Assembly: GCA_963662155.1 (NCBI GenBank)
Contig: OY759267.1
Span: 20,034,438 to 20,098,437 of the forward strand
DNA from: Lamellibrachia columna
Lineage: Eukaryota; Annelida; Polychaeta; Sabellida; Siboglinidae
DNA: 64,000 bases
Reading direction: 5' to 3'
The position numbers and the translations under genes are program-made. Each line of letters starts with the position of its first letter. Position 1 is the stretch's first letter. This document shows positions 28,501 to 43,400 of this stretch, piece after piece. The notes below the pieces were generated by a model. It was not told the DNA's origin. It saw only the letters and a list, made by a program, of their open reading frames with translations, and searched no databases.

Positions 28501-31500
28501 CGGGTACACCTAAAAATACCAATTCCAATCATCCATGCCACCAATTTTTAGCACTTTTAATTTTGCAAGCTGGTCAGACATAACAAACCTAAGGATTCCA
28601 TGATTGACTGCTATTAATCCAATGGTCAAATATGATTGGCTTAATATTTACTATCTCTATTAGAAGCTGTCATTCATATGTTGGGTTAACTGTGCAAATG
28701 TGGTTAGATTAAATTTTAGTTATTTCATTACTGAGCATCATTAATCTACGTTGCATGGCAGATGCTGAACTGGTACCAACCATCACTGTCACAGACACCT
28801 GCCAATACCGGCTGTCACATCCGGGCAGCCAAGCTGCAAATTAAATAATTCCACTGATCTCTCACACCAAGAGATGCGTGGGTAGTACTGTGTAAATATA
28901 TTATCATTGTTTAACTGCCATATGAATCACTGAATTATATTACAGGACATTTATAAGCGCATTATGTCCGCATTGTCATATCGCATCTTATGATCAGCAC
29001 GTTTCGCACATCGGTAGTAAGGAAGTATGATATCTACCAAGTGCAGAGCGAGGCATTGAGCCAATTATCCCATGAGTATTTCCATCACGCACTTGTAGGT
29101 TGCACGTCGCCATTTCAGAGCTAACCAACATTGCTACAAGGGGAATAGATGACAGTAGAGGAATGTTTGTCAATAGGTGTTTCAGAGCGTAACTTGCATG
29201 CAAAATCACCAGACGTTGCCTATCTGTATTCGATACAGCCTTTGGGGTTTCTAGGAGTACAACATCCACATCCCATATTCCTATGGATTTTTTTTCAAAT
29301 TTATGGGAAAATCTGCCATGATAAAGTAAATCTTTTCTTGTGGTTATCACAAAAGTATAAAAGCATCAATACTTTTGATGATTGCTCTGGAAGTAAGCAA
29401 ATATCCTATGAAACCTAGCGGATTTCATTTGATTTTGTAGCCTGCGAGATGGTGGTGCTTGATGAATGCTGACGGCCAAATGAATGAACAATGTTATATG
29501 GATTTATACAGATTCATACAGAATTTCCAGTCAAAAATATGGATTTCAACCAAAAACAGCATAATGAATAACATACCTACTGAACAACACTACTCAGCAG
29601 CCAAGGTCTACAACAGTAAATATTCCCACGGTCCAACACCTCTGAAGGAAATATTATCCATAATGTTTGCAATAAACACCAAATGGTCATGACAGTTTCC
29701 TGGTACACTAATTTGTGTACACATATTTGGTTGCCATATGAAGTGAGAAGTAAAATATGTCCTGCTTGATTCACTGTGCATCCCTAAAGAGTTTGTACAA
29801 ATAACTAACGTCCTTTTAAATAATTATATCATGCAATATTAATTGGACTTGGATTTGTTATTTATTTAATTATTTATTCAATTATTTATTCACTTCTTTT
29901 TTAAGTACTTATTTTAATAACATGAAAATTTGTGGTGTTTATCCATTTATTTATTAATATATTTACCTTTTTAACTTTCACTGAGCTAATAGCATAGTTT
30001 GTTTTTATATTGAAATGTCTTATTAACTCATTACGTGATTCACGGTGGAATGGCATAAGCGAAACACACGTGTTTATGGTTTGGGACTAGTGTGACCATG
30101 TGACTATATGTGACAGAATATTAGTGATAAATGTACAAATTGTCATCACATTTGATAATTTATAATTTCATCTTACATGTTGCTATTCTTGAACTATGCT
30201 ACAGTGACTATCTAAACACTAATATTTCATCATTCATATTGAAATATAAATAGTTAAGTTGTAATCATGCATGTTGCATACAGTAATTATTTGTTTCTTG
30301 TTATATTTATGGTAATTGGGCAAGTGTTATAAGTGACACACTTCTTGCCCTTTTCAACATCAAGACTTTGGTTTATATTTTATGGTTGGCATTTTTTTGT
30401 GTTGTATTGTTGTTGAAATAAAGACCTGATATTATTCACATTGAGTCATAATAAAGTGCGTTAATGCTACTGGCCAAAATTGTATACCTTGAATGAATTT
30501 TAGGTTTAATGCATAAAAAGTAACTGACACTAGCAAAAATTGTACTATGATTGTATGTTAATACAAGCAGCTAAAACAAATTATCTAATGCAATTTGTAA
30601 AAAAAAACTGCGTGATTACAAGTATGTTCATACCAAATATTGAGAACAAGCATATGAAGATTAATCTAATTTGGCACATAAGTGCATATCACGAATGGCT
30701 TGGAGAAGTTAAACTTTGAGGTCAAAAGGTCAAATATCTAGGTCAAAGGGCAGTGACCAGGTCACTAAACACACTGTATCTAGAAAATAATGAAATCAGT
30801 AAGCCAAAAGCCAGAATAATTACATTACAAAATGGACAGAACCCCACTAAAGTCGCACAGCATGAAAGGAACTGTTATAATTATATTCTTCATGCATTCA
30901 TACGTGCACTGCTCTTTGTATTTGAGTAATTCAGCAATATGCGACAAGATCGGTTTGTTAAATATAACTAATCACGAAACAAGCGTGACTTTCTATGACA
31001 GAACACATAAAAGCGTGAGTGAAGCGCGAGGTTTGAGTGCACTCTGATTGTAAATCTTGTTGGTGATTGAGGGGAAACAGACATGAATGCTTCGCCCATG
31101 CGAGATCCCAGGAACGCGCAGCTTAATCATGTGTGTGCAGCTAGAAGTCTGTGAGTGGCACTAGGGAGAGATGAAAGAGGCTGGACGGAGTGACACTGGG
31201 GAGAGATGAGAGAGGTTGGACGGAGTGACACTGGGGAGAGATGAAAGAGGCTGGACAGAGTGACACTGGGGAGAGATGACAGAGGTTGGACGGAGTGACA
31301 CTGGAGAGAGATGAAAGAGGTTGGACGGAGTGACACTGGGGAGAGATGAAAGAGGCTGGACGGAGTAACACTGGGGAGAGATGAAAGAGGCTGGATGGAG
31401 TGACACTGGGGAGAGATGAAAGAGGTTGGACGGAGTGACACTGGGGAGATGAAAGAGGCTGGACGGAGTGACACTGGGGAGAGATGACAGAGGTTGGACG

Positions 31501-34326
31501 GAGTGACACTGGGGAGAGATGAAAGAGGTTGGACGGAGTGACACTGGGGAGAGATGAAAGAGGCTGGATGGAGTGACACTGGGGACAGATGAAAGAGGTT
31601 GGATGGAGTGACACTGGGGAGAGATGAAAGAGGTTGGACGGAGTGACACTGGGGAGAGATGAAAGAGGCTGGACGGAGTGACACTGGGGAGAGATGAAAG
31701 AGGCTGGATGAAGTGACACTGGGGAGAGATGAAAGAGGCTGGACAGAGTGACACTGGGGAGAGATGAAAGAGGCTGGACGGAGTGACACTGAGGAGAGAT
31801 GAGAGAGGCTGGGCGGAATGACACTGGGGAGAGATGAGAGAGGCTGGACAGAGTGGCACTGGTAAGAGATGAGAGAGGCTGGATGGAGTGGCACTGGGGA
31901 GAGGTGAGAGACTGGACGGAGTGACATTAGGAAGTGATGAGAGAGGCTAGATGGAGTAGCACTGGGGAGAGATGACAGAGGATTCAACTTGGCATACATA
32001 CCAGACCTGTCATAGACATAATAGACATAATAGAAGACATTGATTATGACCAAATGACAATGATCATGACCAGAAGACAGTGACTGTGACCAGAAGATAC
32101 TGACTGACGAGAAGACACTGATCATGACCTGAAGACACTGATCGTGACTAGAAGACTTTGATTGTGACCAAAAGATAATATTATGTTTCACATGACACAT
32201 AATAGAAAACATTGACTATGACCAAATGACAATGATTGTGACCAGAAGGCAATACAATGATTGTGATCAGAAGACACTAATCATGACCAAACACAGTGAT
32301 CGTGACCAGAAGACACTGATCATGACCAGAAGACACTAATCATGATCAGAAGACAGTGATCATGACCATAATACACTGATCATGACCAGAAGATGCTGAT
32401 CATGACCAGAAGACACTGATTGTGACCAGAATATATTGATTATGACCAAGACACTGATCATGACCAGAAAACACTGCTTATGACCAGAAGACACTGATCA
32501 TGACCAGGAGATAGTGATCATGACCAGGAGACATTGGTCATGACCACAAGACATTGGTCATGACCACAAGACATTGATTATGACCAGACAACACTGATCG
32601 TGACCAGACAACACTGATCATGACCAGGAGGCAGTGACCATGACCAGGACGCAGTGATCATGACCAGGAGACAGTGATCATGACCAGGACGCAGTGATCA
32701 TGACCAGGAGACAGTGATCATGACCAGGACGCAGTGATCATGACCAGGAGACAGTGATCATGACCAGGAGACAGTGATCATGACCAAGAGACAGTGATCA
32801 TGACCAGGAGGCAGTTGAACAAAAGACACTGATCGTGACCAGAAAACATTGATTGTGACCAGAAGACAGTCATCGTGATCAGATGACACTGAAGATACTG
32901 ATCACGACCAGAAGATATTGATTGTGACCAGAATATAATGATGCAGCAGTTTTCCATAGGCAGGTTGTCACATTTAGTGTACGTATACTGAGTGTCCATT
33001 GTTGAGCATTGAGCATGCAGCATTAACCAATCAGATGTCACCATTCCAGCTGAAGAGTTAAAAAGATTTGCATTAGTAGCCAGCAATGATCAATGTCTTC
33101 CTCTTTTTGTTAGTAGTATAGGTTAATGTAGCCTGCCGTTCAGTCAACAGCAGGGTTTGATGGTTGTGGTGATACTGGCAGTTGCAGACACCAGTTACTA
33201 TGGCAGTATGACTTCATGGTGGTCTAAAGACATGTCTCCAAACAGGTGGCTCGGGTGACTTAGGCATTTAAAACTCCCTCCTCAATAGAGGCTACCTGGA
33301 ATAACCAGTGGCGCCTATGGTGCATAATATTAGACATAAATATAAAGGTGAAATCATGTGAAATTTTTGATGGAAGTACAACACGTAATTCACACGAATC
33401 TTTTGCCACATGCTAAAACAATCACGTATCTACGCCAACGCATGCTCAATTGCATTCGTCAGATCAGCCAATTTTTTGCATTCCGATTCTAGCACTGTGA
33501 TTTCTGCTTAATATCAGTAAACATTATTGTTGGCGCACTGTATTCTTTGTTAAAACTAATTTTTTCTCTCTAATTTGAAGTTGTATTGGTACGTAAACAA
33601 TCGATCCTGTAACGCAATGGGTTTATAGGCGAACACCAACTAGCGATCAAAAGCATGACATTCCTGGTTACAGCTATTAATTTAGCCTATCACGACCATA
33701 TTTAATAGTTTGTCCAATGATTTCATCAAAACTTCACATTTGCACGAACGAGCAAGCATGCCATCCTAGATAGGTTTGGTTCTCCCAAATTACTCTAAAA
33801 TAAAACAAATTACAAAACTGAATTAAGGACGAACTATATACTATATATATATTTGCATATGTTGCGGATGTATGAAACAGATAATGCATATTTTGTAGTG
33901 ACTGAATTACTGCAATAAACGAGTCAATACTTATAAGAAATAAACACAGGCATTGACATTTTGGCACTGCAGCCTGGTGGCTAAATATTCACAAACGACC
34001 TTTATGGAAAATGCATCTAGTTACTAGATTAGGTAATGTTTTTACACACTTTCTATGCCATACATAACTTTGCCCAGAAAGATGTAGATGACAGCCCACG
34101 TGCGGTTAGGACATAAAGCACATCATCACCAAATTATTCAACACAAACACACTCATAGAGAGCACTAGAGACAGTGGCAATAGCACCATCCAGTGTTCGA
34201 CATAAGGTAGAACATATTACAGGCCAACCAGGCATGTAACCTGAAAACGTTGCATACCCGATTGAAGAATATATATATATATGTTAGATGCTATAATTAA
34301 ATTGATCGGATTCAATTATAGGTGAC

Positions 34327-34409
<83 letters not shown>

Positions 34410-34440
34410 AATTGGTCACCTATAATTTAATCCGATCAAC

Positions 34441-34498
<58 letters not shown>

Positions 34499-37400
34499 GT
34501 CACCTATAATTGAATCCGATCAACTTAATTATAACATCTAACAAAACATAGTCAGTAGTCTACACATCATGTTGCAACTGATATCCATCTAAATGTAACA
34601 ATAAACAAAACAAACTGTATATATGCAAATTATACTGACTGCTTTCATAAGGTTCATTAGACATTACTGCAATGCAATGGGAATTTTTTTCTTATAGCGG
34701 ACAGTATGTCGTTGATGTATAAAAGCGCCATCTGTCGGAATTGCATGCTGTAACTTGCACTCACACTAGGGATGGTGCCACTACCACTAAATCTGCATAT
34801 CATTATAAGTGTTTTCGACTGAAACGATGAGACGATGAACTGTTGTAAGTTATAACTTGTAATCCATCAAATCGCCAAAGTCGATCTCTTTTCACAACAT
34901 AAATATTACTAAATGTATATAAAAATTGCATGGGCCAACTGGGCCTGTGAAAGTTGTGGGCCCAACAGAACATTCAAGGGCCCTGGGCCCGTTGTTATGT
35001 CGAACACTGGCGCCATCACCGTACTAATTCTCCGACCGACCAATAGAACACAGCCACAGCACCCATTAAAACTTCCTGCAAGCCAATAACTAAAGGATTT
35101 ATACTACTGTTCCACTATCACTCTAGCACAGCAGAGTGAACCTGGCAATACCATCTCAAGCAAAAACACAGCAAACAAGAACTACTGTTTGGCAGCCTTG
35201 TATCACACAAGAGACGGGCAGAGAAAATTCAATGTGTAGTTTAACTGATTTTATTAGGCTGCGTTGGACTACGGCAGCTGATTACCCAACAGCCACTTGG
35301 AGAAAGCACAAGGTAAGAGAGACGTTAACAGGTCTGATCTGTGTTCTGTGTGTGCCAACAAGCTGGCAACAAGAAGTGTGTTTGCAAGTTGGTGAACAAA
35401 AGTGGTATCTATATACTTGCAAGTGAGTATCAGAATACTAAGCGGGTGTGCATTAGTATGTGTTTGCAGGCTGTCAACTGAATATTTGGTGAACATGCAG
35501 ATTTGTACATTTGTACATTGGCAATGAAATATTATGTGTGTGCTTGTAAGTTGGCAACAGAATACTTTGTGTGCTTGTAGGTTGATAACATAATACTATG
35601 TGTGCTTGTAGGTTGGCAACAGAATACTATGTGTGCATGTTGGCAATATAATACTCAGTGCACTTGTAGTTGCTGTGTGTGTGTGCATGCATGCTTGGAT
35701 GCATGCATGCATGCGTGCGTGCGTGCGTGCGTGCAGATTGGCAACAGATTATTTGTGTGTATAACTGTGTCAGCAATACAATAGTTTGTGTGTGTACAAT
35801 AACAGACCTTGATCTGGACTTGAAGTCTGGCAACAGGGAACATAATCATGTGTGGTCTCATCAGTAAAAAACAAATTACCCAACACAAAGTTGCCCTGCC
35901 CCAGCACAGGGTCATGCTGCGCGTGCGTGGTATGCCCGGTGAGAGACAGCCTACACCAGACTGTCTTACGTGTGTGGTATGCCCGGTGAGAGACAGCCTA
36001 CACCAGACTGTCTTACATGTGCGGTATGCCTGGTGAAACACAGTCTACACCAGACTGTCTTCCACGCGTGGTATGCCTGGTGAGAGACAGCCTACACCAG
36101 ACTGTCTTACATGTGTGGTATGCCTGGTGAAACACAGTCTACACTAGACTGTCTTCCACGCGTGGTATGCCTGGTGAAACACAGTCTACACCAGACTGTC
36201 TTCCACGCGTGGTATGCCTGGTGAGAGACAGCCTACACCGGAATGTCTTCAGCTGAGATTACAAATATCTACCGTAATACCCGCTCACTCCTGCACCACT
36301 GAGAGGTATCCACTCAGGGAGAGTTTGGGAAAGGGAACTGGTCAGGTCAGGGCTGTCATCTCGCTATGACAGACAGGGAGCATCCTTGAGCATTCCAAGC
36401 AGGGATGATGGATGATGACAGGGGCAGGTGGGTCAGGAACCTTACCTGGAGCAAGGAGGGCAGGGAGATCATCACTGGGAAAGGTGGAATATTACTGCAT
36501 GCATTTTTTTTCCTATGTAACCTGTTGTGCCACTACACATAGTAAACTAATGGGTGACTAAGCTTGCCCCTTTGGCTCCCCCCTCCCGTTGCAAGATCCT
36601 AGATACGCCACTGAAAGGTAACCACACATAACTCAGTCCAGATGATTACATGAAATACTATCAGAGACAAGTTGGACACTAGCATATAGTTAATAGTTCA
36701 GGTAATGCTACTGGAATGGTTGTGGACAAGTTATAGGGCTATTGGCCTTCTCAGTGTCCAGACCAACACATTGGAACTCATTGCCAGAAAATATAAGATA
36801 ATAGACACACTGACTAAGTTCAAGAATCTTCTAAAACTCATCTTTTTAAGTTTATTTACTACCACTGAGGAATACGCCAACTGTGAATGAGGACACTTTC
36901 TATAAATGTATATCTTAGTTATAATATATACAATATGCATTACTATAATTTTTTTTATATAATTATTTATCTTAATCTGATACTGTATTTATTTATGGTT
37001 TTAACTATACATAGTTATGATGTTTATGATCGCATGTATGTTTTACAATGGTTGCAAATACATAGCACTGTACAAATTTTAGTTGGAATAATAAGAGTTG
37101 GTTAGCATTTTATCCAGTAATTCTAACAATAACACAGTAGAAGTGGCACAACAACAGGGACATTGCCATACATAAAGTCACAAGACATTTTGTGATTCAT
37201 CAATATGAAAAAGTATTAATACAATAAGATATATAGACAGCCTAGACAATGCAAGGTGCTGCATATAGGACATTAGACATATTCATTGTCGTGACAGATA
37301 GTCAATATCTGTGCTGATCCATCCAAACGTGGAATGGAACTTCGTCCTGGTTTCTGTGTCAACCAATTAAAAGCTTTGCGAGGATTTACCAGTTATGTTC

Positions 37401-40400
37401 AAGCAGATAATGTTGGGAGAATGAGGCTTCGATGTTTCAAATTGCAAACACATTAAACTCACAAATTCACACTCACACACTGCAGACGGAAAGTTATGAT
37501 AGTACAAAGCATGCACAGCTATTCTCACAGCTATCTACAGTAAAATTCTGATGAGATGATCACAAAGATAAACTATCACCCGCCTAAACACTCTTGACTA
37601 ATGTTGGGAAAATGTAGGCTTCATTGTTTCATATTGCAAACACATTAAATTCACGCACGCACGCACACACGCACACACGCATGCACGTTACAACAAATAA
37701 ATTTTTTTTTATGAAAACTAAAAACAACGTGCCCGATACATTTATATATCGCTCTTCGTTGCATATGTGTCTACACTGGCTATGATATAGAACATAAAAA
37801 TTTTCTGTGGTATTATGCTGACAGAAAGCTATGATAATACCAAAAATGCATAGCTATTCTCACAGCTAACTACAATAAAATTCTGATGAGATGATCACAG
37901 ACAAAGATAAACTACCACCCGCCTATACACAAGCGACCATTGATGTTTTGATCACTCTTGAAGCTGTTATTAACTGTTGCTGCCACAGTCCTGAAGGAAA
38001 CGCTATTTACTAATGCGACTACATCAACTGCACTTTGTACAGTTATCAAATCATTGTCAGAAACACTATCCATAAATTTTTGAAAGGGCACAGCAGTCCC
38101 AAGATATCAGTTTCATCGTTTGAATGATGTTAGACTAAATAGGTAATAATGTTATTTTTTATGAGAAAATGTTAGACTTGTGTACTATACAATTGAACAT
38201 GTTTCTGTCTGCATGCCTGCCATAACTGCCCATCCATTCACCAGCTAGCCCGCTCACCTGCCAATCTCTTTGTCTGTCACAATGACACTGGCTGGACTAA
38301 CTATTAATGAAGTCAAACTACAGTGCATTATTGCACTGGTGGCCATGTTAACATTTTGTAATTTTTACCATTAAAATTCTTTAAAAAATTCACTGCCACC
38401 ACTATCGTGTCATTGATATTCTGAACACGTTTTGTCAAAATCACATCACAATCATGTTGCAAACGTGCTTACCCTAAAAAATATGCAGTTTTTGCCAAAT
38501 ATTAATACGCCTATTTGCGTACCAGTGTTTCGGAAATGTCACCACCAAAATACCTACTGTCTTCGAATCTGCTTCATACTGCAACACCTCACATTCTAAC
38601 CTTGCTGACTGAGATCAGCTAAATTGCGCATTTTTAGGCACTAAATTCATATGAAACATCACATACACTGGACTACTTTCATCCGCCCTCATCTCCCAGC
38701 TCTCCACCACACATCCCAACACACTAACTTCTCCTGCCCCCTCCCTCCCTCCCTGCCTCCCTCTCCCCCTTCCCCCTTCATCAGACTCCCAGCTCCTCGA
38801 ACACATCCCAACATCCTCACCTCTCCTGCTCTCTCATCCCTGGCGCATTCACTGCCTTCATCACACTCCCAGTTCCCCATCACACATCCCAACATCCTCA
38901 CCTCTCCTGCCCCTCCCTGCCTCACTGCCCCCCTCTCTCATCTCCTCTGTAGTCTTATCATTCATTCACACATCCTTATCACGGCCAATACATCCAAAGT
39001 GGCTGCTCCATTGTGGTAGGACACTCAGCATTCAAGAAAGCATTAAACCCCATATATGGTTGTTCTCCCCTTTACCCCTGAAGTCCAGGGTTAGGCTGGC
39101 ACTGATACCGGTTGTTGATTTTTGTTTTGTGTCATCTGTTATTGCTTCAATATTGCTGATGTTTTATTATTATATTATATTATATTGACCAAACACTGGA
39201 TATTTTATTTATAAATGTTTTATCCAGTTTATTACTCATCTTATTAATCATGTGATACATAATGTTATGCGATTAAAAAAAATTTATTCTGATATATTTC
39301 TACAGTTTTCATTCCATATTATGTCAGTGAATTGATTGAATACATTTTTAAAACTGGTATTCCTCATTATTTATTTTATTTTAAACATTTGTTCACTAAA
39401 TGCAATGTAAAGGTAAAGTCATTCCCCAGGCATTATGCCTTAGGAAGCCATGAAGGCTTATATGGCCAGTGCTTAAACCTGGTTTCTGTAGTGCGAAGCA
39501 ACTTAGAGTGCAGTTATACTGACTCTCCTGGACGGGACACTAGTCCATCGCAGGTACCTTCCAAACAGTGTTTGTACTCATTTGCAGCTGAGTAGACTGA
39601 GGCAAAGTAGGGTAAACGAAATTGCCTAAGCTTCGAAAACGAACCGTGCCCAGTGTGGGTCTTGAACTCACAACCCTAGAATTTAGAGTCCAACACCTTA
39701 ACCACTAGGCCACGGCTGCCCCCCTGTGTTATCATTAATTAATCATGCAAAGCACTTTAACTTTCCGTTTTATGAAAATGCATTTAAAAAATACTATTAT
39801 AGTCATGTTGTGGAGCGCTGCGGCTTTGTGGATGATTTTTGGACTTTCGGTCAAGAGACTGTGGTTCGACTCCGAGTCCACCTGCAGCCATTCCAAAACT
39901 TAGGTAATTTTGTTTACCCCACTTTGCCTGTCTTTCGGAAGAGACTCTAAAAGCCGTTGGTCCCTCCTATCTGGTGTCGATGCCAAGGGAAATAAAAGAT
40001 CCCAGACAGGAAAATGAAAACAACCTGTGTGGAGTTAGCGTGACTCATAGAGCTGGTGATCTCGATTTCTAAACTCACTACTACCTCCCAGTTTAGCTGT
40101 TTAGGGAGTATCTCATCAAGCTTGTGTGGCAGATAGCAGAATTACCTGACAGGTATAGTGGATGCAAATGGCTAGACCATGGCACATAAGGGAAGGCCAT
40201 ATCTACCTCACATCAGCTCTATATGGAATTCATTACTTTGTGTCCCTCCCACTGGTCAGATGAGACATGGACGCTTACTGCCTCATGACTAAATTTTTAT
40301 TAAAGGACTCAACGGGCTAATACAAATGAATGAAGGAAGCACAGTGTGATCATTTTTATTGTAAAATCATGTTTTATATTATAAATTATATCTGTTCTAA

Positions 40401-43400
40401 CATGTTGATTACCCAAAGATGCTTTAATGACAATTAAAAAAAGATATAATTTATTATTTATATTAATTTACCAGCTGTAGCACATATAAAATTATGTTCT
40501 ACTCTGCATGCAATGTAAACATATTAGCCCCAAAACAGTCAAATGAAACAAATAATGGTCAGAATATATATTTTTTTAAACACATTTTCACATTTTTATA
40601 ATGAAAATAGCCTGATATTATGATTCTGATATTATTAAATACATACAGGTATGTACATAGCTACATGTTACATAAATACTGGGGGAATAAACTTGATAAG
40701 CATTGCACTTCTACTGTACTTTTTTCGCTTCCTTCTCAAATTGTTTATTCTTGTATACAATACATTGACATGTTGATGATCATACAATTCTTTTATCATA
40801 TGCCAAAGTTTTATTTACCATTTCATCATTTACATGTTGCACGATATTTTCATTGTGAAAATGGCGTTGAATTTAAAAAACACCATTGTGTTGTCTGCAG
40901 TGTCTATAATGATGTAATGCTGTAATGATGTAATGATGTAATGATATGTTTGGTTCTTGTATTTCTGGCATCAGGCAAAGAGCAAAAGCAACTCATCTGA
41001 CAAAAATAAAAAAAAAATTAAAGTTAACAGGACTAGTCAATCAAACATGGTTTCTAATTAAAACAGCCACCTTATGTTTCAGACTTCTGCACAGGGTGAA
41101 CACATGTCAATGCCTCAAAAAGTAGCGTATGAAATAGATCTGAGGAGGTATTGAGTTGACACAATAGTCGAGGTCTTACACAAATGTTGTGTTGACAGAA
41201 CGCAGATCATCTAGCTTGACTTAATTGGAGCGCATTGGAGGATTGCAAGCTGACTCAATGACAGTTTGTCAATTATTATGTAGTGTGCCACTGAGATGTT
41301 AATACCGCTGAATCAGAGACGACTCCCAAACACATCTCACTATCACGGTGAAAGTATCAGCAGCAACAACTTCATTGTCAGACTGTTGGTGCTTATATCA
41401 GAGGCAGAACATCAGTGAGATAACAACCAGAACGTTGGTGAGATAACAACCAGAACGTTGGTGAGATAACAACCAGAATGTTGGTGACGTAACAACCAGA
41501 ACGTTGGTGAGATAACAACCAGAACGTTGGTGAGATAACAACCAGAACATTGGTGACGTAACAACCAGAACGTTGGTGAGATAACAACCAGAACGTTGGT
41601 GACGTAACAACCAGAACGTTGGTGAGATAACCAGAACGTTGGTGAGATAACAACCAGAACGTTGGTGAGGTAACAACCAGAACGTTGGTGAGGTAACAAC
41701 CAGAACGTTGGTGACGTAACAACCAGAACGTTGGTGAGATAACAACCAGAACGTTGGTCACGTAATAACCAGAACGTTGGTGACATAACAACCAGAACGT
41801 TGGTGACAGACCATCAGTTCCGTCAGAACATCAATTACATTAGTTACTAAACTGGTGACATCACAACCAGACGTTGTTGGTGACATCATTTGAACATTAG
41901 TGGTGACATCACATTGAGAAAGTGACATAACATTCAGTGACATCGCAGAACATGTCAGGCATCAGAACAGTTGGCATGTTAATCATGTTAAATCAGTGAC
42001 GTCATTGTTATAACATCATTGTCATCACAGTTGACACCAGTGGGTAGTTGACACCACCACTAGGTAGCAGCACAAGAGACACCGGAGAAACGATGGTGGA
42101 AGTGGCCAATGCCAGTGGCATGCTCCTGTACAACGTGACGAGGTTTAACGACTACTGGCTGCAGACACCCGAGTTTCGCCTTCACTGGCTTCTCAAGGCA
42201 TACTGCACACCGATGTTGATCATCGCCGGCAGCATCGGCAACGTCACCTCCGCTGTAATCCTTTACCGTCACCACAGCATGTGGCAGCATTCTGTCTACT
42301 TCTACATGTTTGTTTACGCACTGTTGAACACCTTGGTCCTCAACCTCGCGTTCGGCCTCAACTGGCTGCCATTTATAGCGAGCGTTCACCACCTGATGGA
42401 GCTTGCCGACTGGACGTGTCGCGTGTGGCAGTTCATATTCCGTATTATCACCTATTACCCTGCCTGGATAATCGTCGCGATGATGGTGGATCGCGTTGTT
42501 GCCCCGTCCAGCTCATTCCGCCATGTTTGCACGACGTTCATGGCGCAACTCATCACCGTGTTGATCTTCATTGGCCTCGTCGTGATCAGCATCCACTCGA
42601 TGTGGATGTACGAGCTGATAAATGGCGAATGCTACATGTCGGAAATATTCGACTTCTTGACAATCGTGTGGCCGTGGATAGCGGCAACGTTCTACTCCTA
42701 CATCCCATTCGTCACGCTCCTCATCCTCAATGTCATTCTGTGTGTTCGGTGGTGTCACGTCATGTCGTACAGCGTCAAGCAGCACCAGTTTACACGGGCC
42801 ACCCTAGTCATATCAGTCAGCTACATCCTCTGTTCTTTTCCGACACTCCTCATCAACTTCATCGACCGCACCCAGCCGAGCTGGCTTCATGACTGGCACA
42901 CCTTCGCACGGTTTCTCGTCGTGCACGAGGTCAGTCAACTACTCATGTGCTTTCACCACAGCATCACGTTCGTGATATATTTCAGCACAATCTCCATGTT
43001 TCGGTGTTCGCTGCGATGCGACGCAGATGACACAACACAGCCAAGAGATTCTGTGACAGACATGGAGCTACACCCAATGGATGTAAGCGAGAGCAATCAC
43101 AATGAACTCTGACACCAGAGCAACATCGCTCTTAATGATCAACAGTGGAGGTATGCTCGGTAAGATACCTCACTAATATTTCGCCAAGCATTTCGCCAAT
43201 ATGTTTCTCAAACTGGCCAACTGGAGAAATACACATACAATTTTTCTTACAAAATAATTATGAACATGCAGACGTCAAATGAAGTGAAGGCTGGAAACTT
43301 TAATTTTTTTATAATTACTGTTAAAGGACAGTTCACTTTTTCCATTGTTACTCCTTTGCAAAATGAACAAATGGAACTTGCTCACTATTAAGTAACAAAA

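Noticed and set aside
31127..32212. 361-codon minus-strand open frame with [17 protein letters not shown] repeats
   Set aside because: It is the 35-bp array read in three overlapping frames of equal openness. No gene.
39640..39722. tRNA gene on the minus strand
   Set aside because: Box A and box B words are present but the sequence does not fold as a clean tRNA by eye and runs into the SINE body; it is the SINE head.
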